35,421 nt of DNA. Source: Candidatus Olsenella pullicola. GTDB taxonomy: Bacteria > Actinomycetota > Coriobacteriia > Coriobacteriales > Atopobiaceae. The position numbers and the translations under genes were made by a program. Location of the stretch: assembly GCA_019117265.1 (NCBI GenBank), contig DXAB01000030.1, positions 1 to 35,421 of the forward strand, in the 5' to 3' direction. The notes under the pieces were generated by a model, which had not been told where the DNA came from, did not search any database, and saw only the letters and a list, made by a program, of their open reading frames with translations. This document shows, one piece after another, positions 34,230-35,421 of this stretch (position 1 is the stretch's first letter; every line of letters starts with the position of its first letter).

Positions 34230-35421
34230 ATGAGCAAAGCTGCCGAGAAGATCATCCTTGCCGTAGACACGTCGACGGACATGCTTGCCTGCGCCGTCGG
34301 GCGCGTGCGGGAGACGGGCCACGCCCTGACGGTGCTGGCCGTGCGCGACCATATGTGCCGCCGTCAGGCCAACGTGGAGCTTGTGACCGCGGCGCAGGCT
34401 GCGCTTGCTGATTCCGGCCTTACGATGGGCGACATCGACGCCGTGCTCGTGGGCCGCGGTCCGGGCTCGTTCACGGGCGTGCGCATCGGCATCGCCACGG
34501 CCAAGGGCCTTGCGTGCGGGGCGGGGCTGCCCCTGTACGGCACCTCGGCGCTCGACGCGATGGCGTGGTCGGCGTGGGACGCTGGCGTTCGTGGCACGCT
34601 CGCGGTGGCTGGCGATGCCATGCGCGGCGAGGTCTACCCCGGCATCTACGAACTGGACGGCGACGGCGCGCACCGCACCTTCCCCGCCGAGACCGTCCTC
34701 AAGGCAGATGCCTGCGTTACCGCCTGGGCCGAGCGCGCGGATGCGTCCGAGCTCACGCTCACGGGAAACGGGCTGGTCAAGTATCGGGCGTACTTTGAGG
34801 CTGCGGGCTTTTCTCGCTTTGCCCCCGAGGACGCTTGGTACCCCACCGGCGAGGGGCTGCTTTGCGCTGCCGTGGAGGCTGGCGTGTTTGACGAGCAGCC
34901 CGGCGACCCGGCGCTGGTCCTGCCCATCTACACGCGCCTCTCTGACGCGGAGGAGGCCGAGCGCACGCGGCTGGGCCTCAAGAAGCCGGCGTCTGTGGAG
35001 CTCACCGGCGTCGACGACGCACTCGCGGGCATCCACCTGCAGCTGCGCCCCATGACGGTGAACGACACCGCCGCCGTGGCCGAGCTCGAGGCCGCCGCCT
35101 ATGCGGGGGCCGCGCACACGCCGTGGACGGAGAAGATGTTCTACGAGGAGCTCTCCCAGCCCGGTCGCAGCTGGTGGGTGGCGCACGACCAGGGACAGAT
35201 CATCGGCTTTGCGGGCGGCGTGCTCGCGGGGGCGGACTTCGAGGTCGAGGAGGTCGTCGTGGACGCGGCGCGCCGGCGCGAGGGCGTTGCCACGCGCCTC
35301 GCGGCCCGCGTGGCCTACGACGCTCAGATGCTCGGCGCGCAGACGGTCTCCCTTGAGGTTGACGAGAAGAACGAGGGCGCCCGAGCGCTCTACGGCGCGC
35401 TCGGCCTTGTGGAGGAGGGCC
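34230..35421 (+). CDS. tsaB: TsaB-RimI fusion: tRNA threonylcarbamoyladenosine protein TsaB plus GNAT N-acetyltransferase (3' truncated by window)
   Basis: MSKAAEKIILAVDTSTDMLACAVG...GRGPGSFTGVRIGIATAKGLA, then LQLRPMTVNDTAAVAELEAAAYAGAAHTPWTEKMFYEELSQPG...VVVDAARRREGVATRLAARV..VSLEVDEKNEGARALYGALGLVEEG. Open frame to the window end, so absent from the + track. Confidence 0.93.
   Translation, partial: MSKAAEKIILAVDTSTDMLACAVGRVRETGHALTVLAVRDHMCRRQANVELVTAAQAALADSGLTMGDIDAVLVGRGPGSFTGVRIGIATAKGLACGAGLPLYGTSALDAMAWSAWDAGVRGTLAVAGDAMRGEVYPGIYELDGDGAHRTFPAETVLKADACVTAWAERADASELTLTGNGLVKYRAYFEAAGFSRFAPEDAWYPTGEGLLCAAVEAGVFDEQPGDPALVLPIYTRLSDAEEAERTRLGLKKPASVELTGVDDALAGIHLQLRPMTVNDTAAVAELEAAAYAGAAHTPWTEKMFYEELSQPGRSWWVAHDQGQIIGFAGGVLAGADFEVEEVVVDAARRREGVATRLAARVAYDAQMLGAQTVSLEVDEKNEGARALYGALGLVEEG

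Overview
High-GC bacterial window, probably from an anaerobic actinobacterium of the Coriobacteriia/Atopobiaceae type (inference from gene content and protein sequence). Nearly all genes are on the + strand. In order: transaldolase 3' end; split transketolase (N and C subunits); ftsE-ftsX; a trans-translation cluster (rnr, TPR-like protein, smpB, flavin reductase, short rubredoxin, ssrA/tmRNA); patatin-like protein; GH31 glycosidase; rplM-rpsI; glmM; glmS-acpS-nnr-alr-uracil-DNA glycosylase-tsaE; Fur/PerR-type regulator, reverse rubrerythrin and DUF3783 protein; an AgrC/AgrA-like GHKL kinase plus LytTR regulator; two tandem cell-envelope GH3 enzymes with permuted domain order; a lipoprotein alpha/beta hydrolase; and a TsaB-RimI fusion truncated by the window end. 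The most interesting non-coding signals are: (1) a dispersed family of short palindromes (TGACAAAGGTGACAGGGT-N4/5-TGTCA) placed directly at gene 3' ends, in some cases with the repeat's first TGA serving as the stop codon; (2) two other REP/MITE-like repeat types plus a TTGTRCCGGGTRCAA repeat, one copy of which lies inside the acpS coding tail; (3) four TTGGTG-type direct repeats at 19-21 bp spacing upstream of the GH3 pair, which look like LytTR binding sites. No CRISPR array, prophage, transposase gene or obvious defence island was seen.
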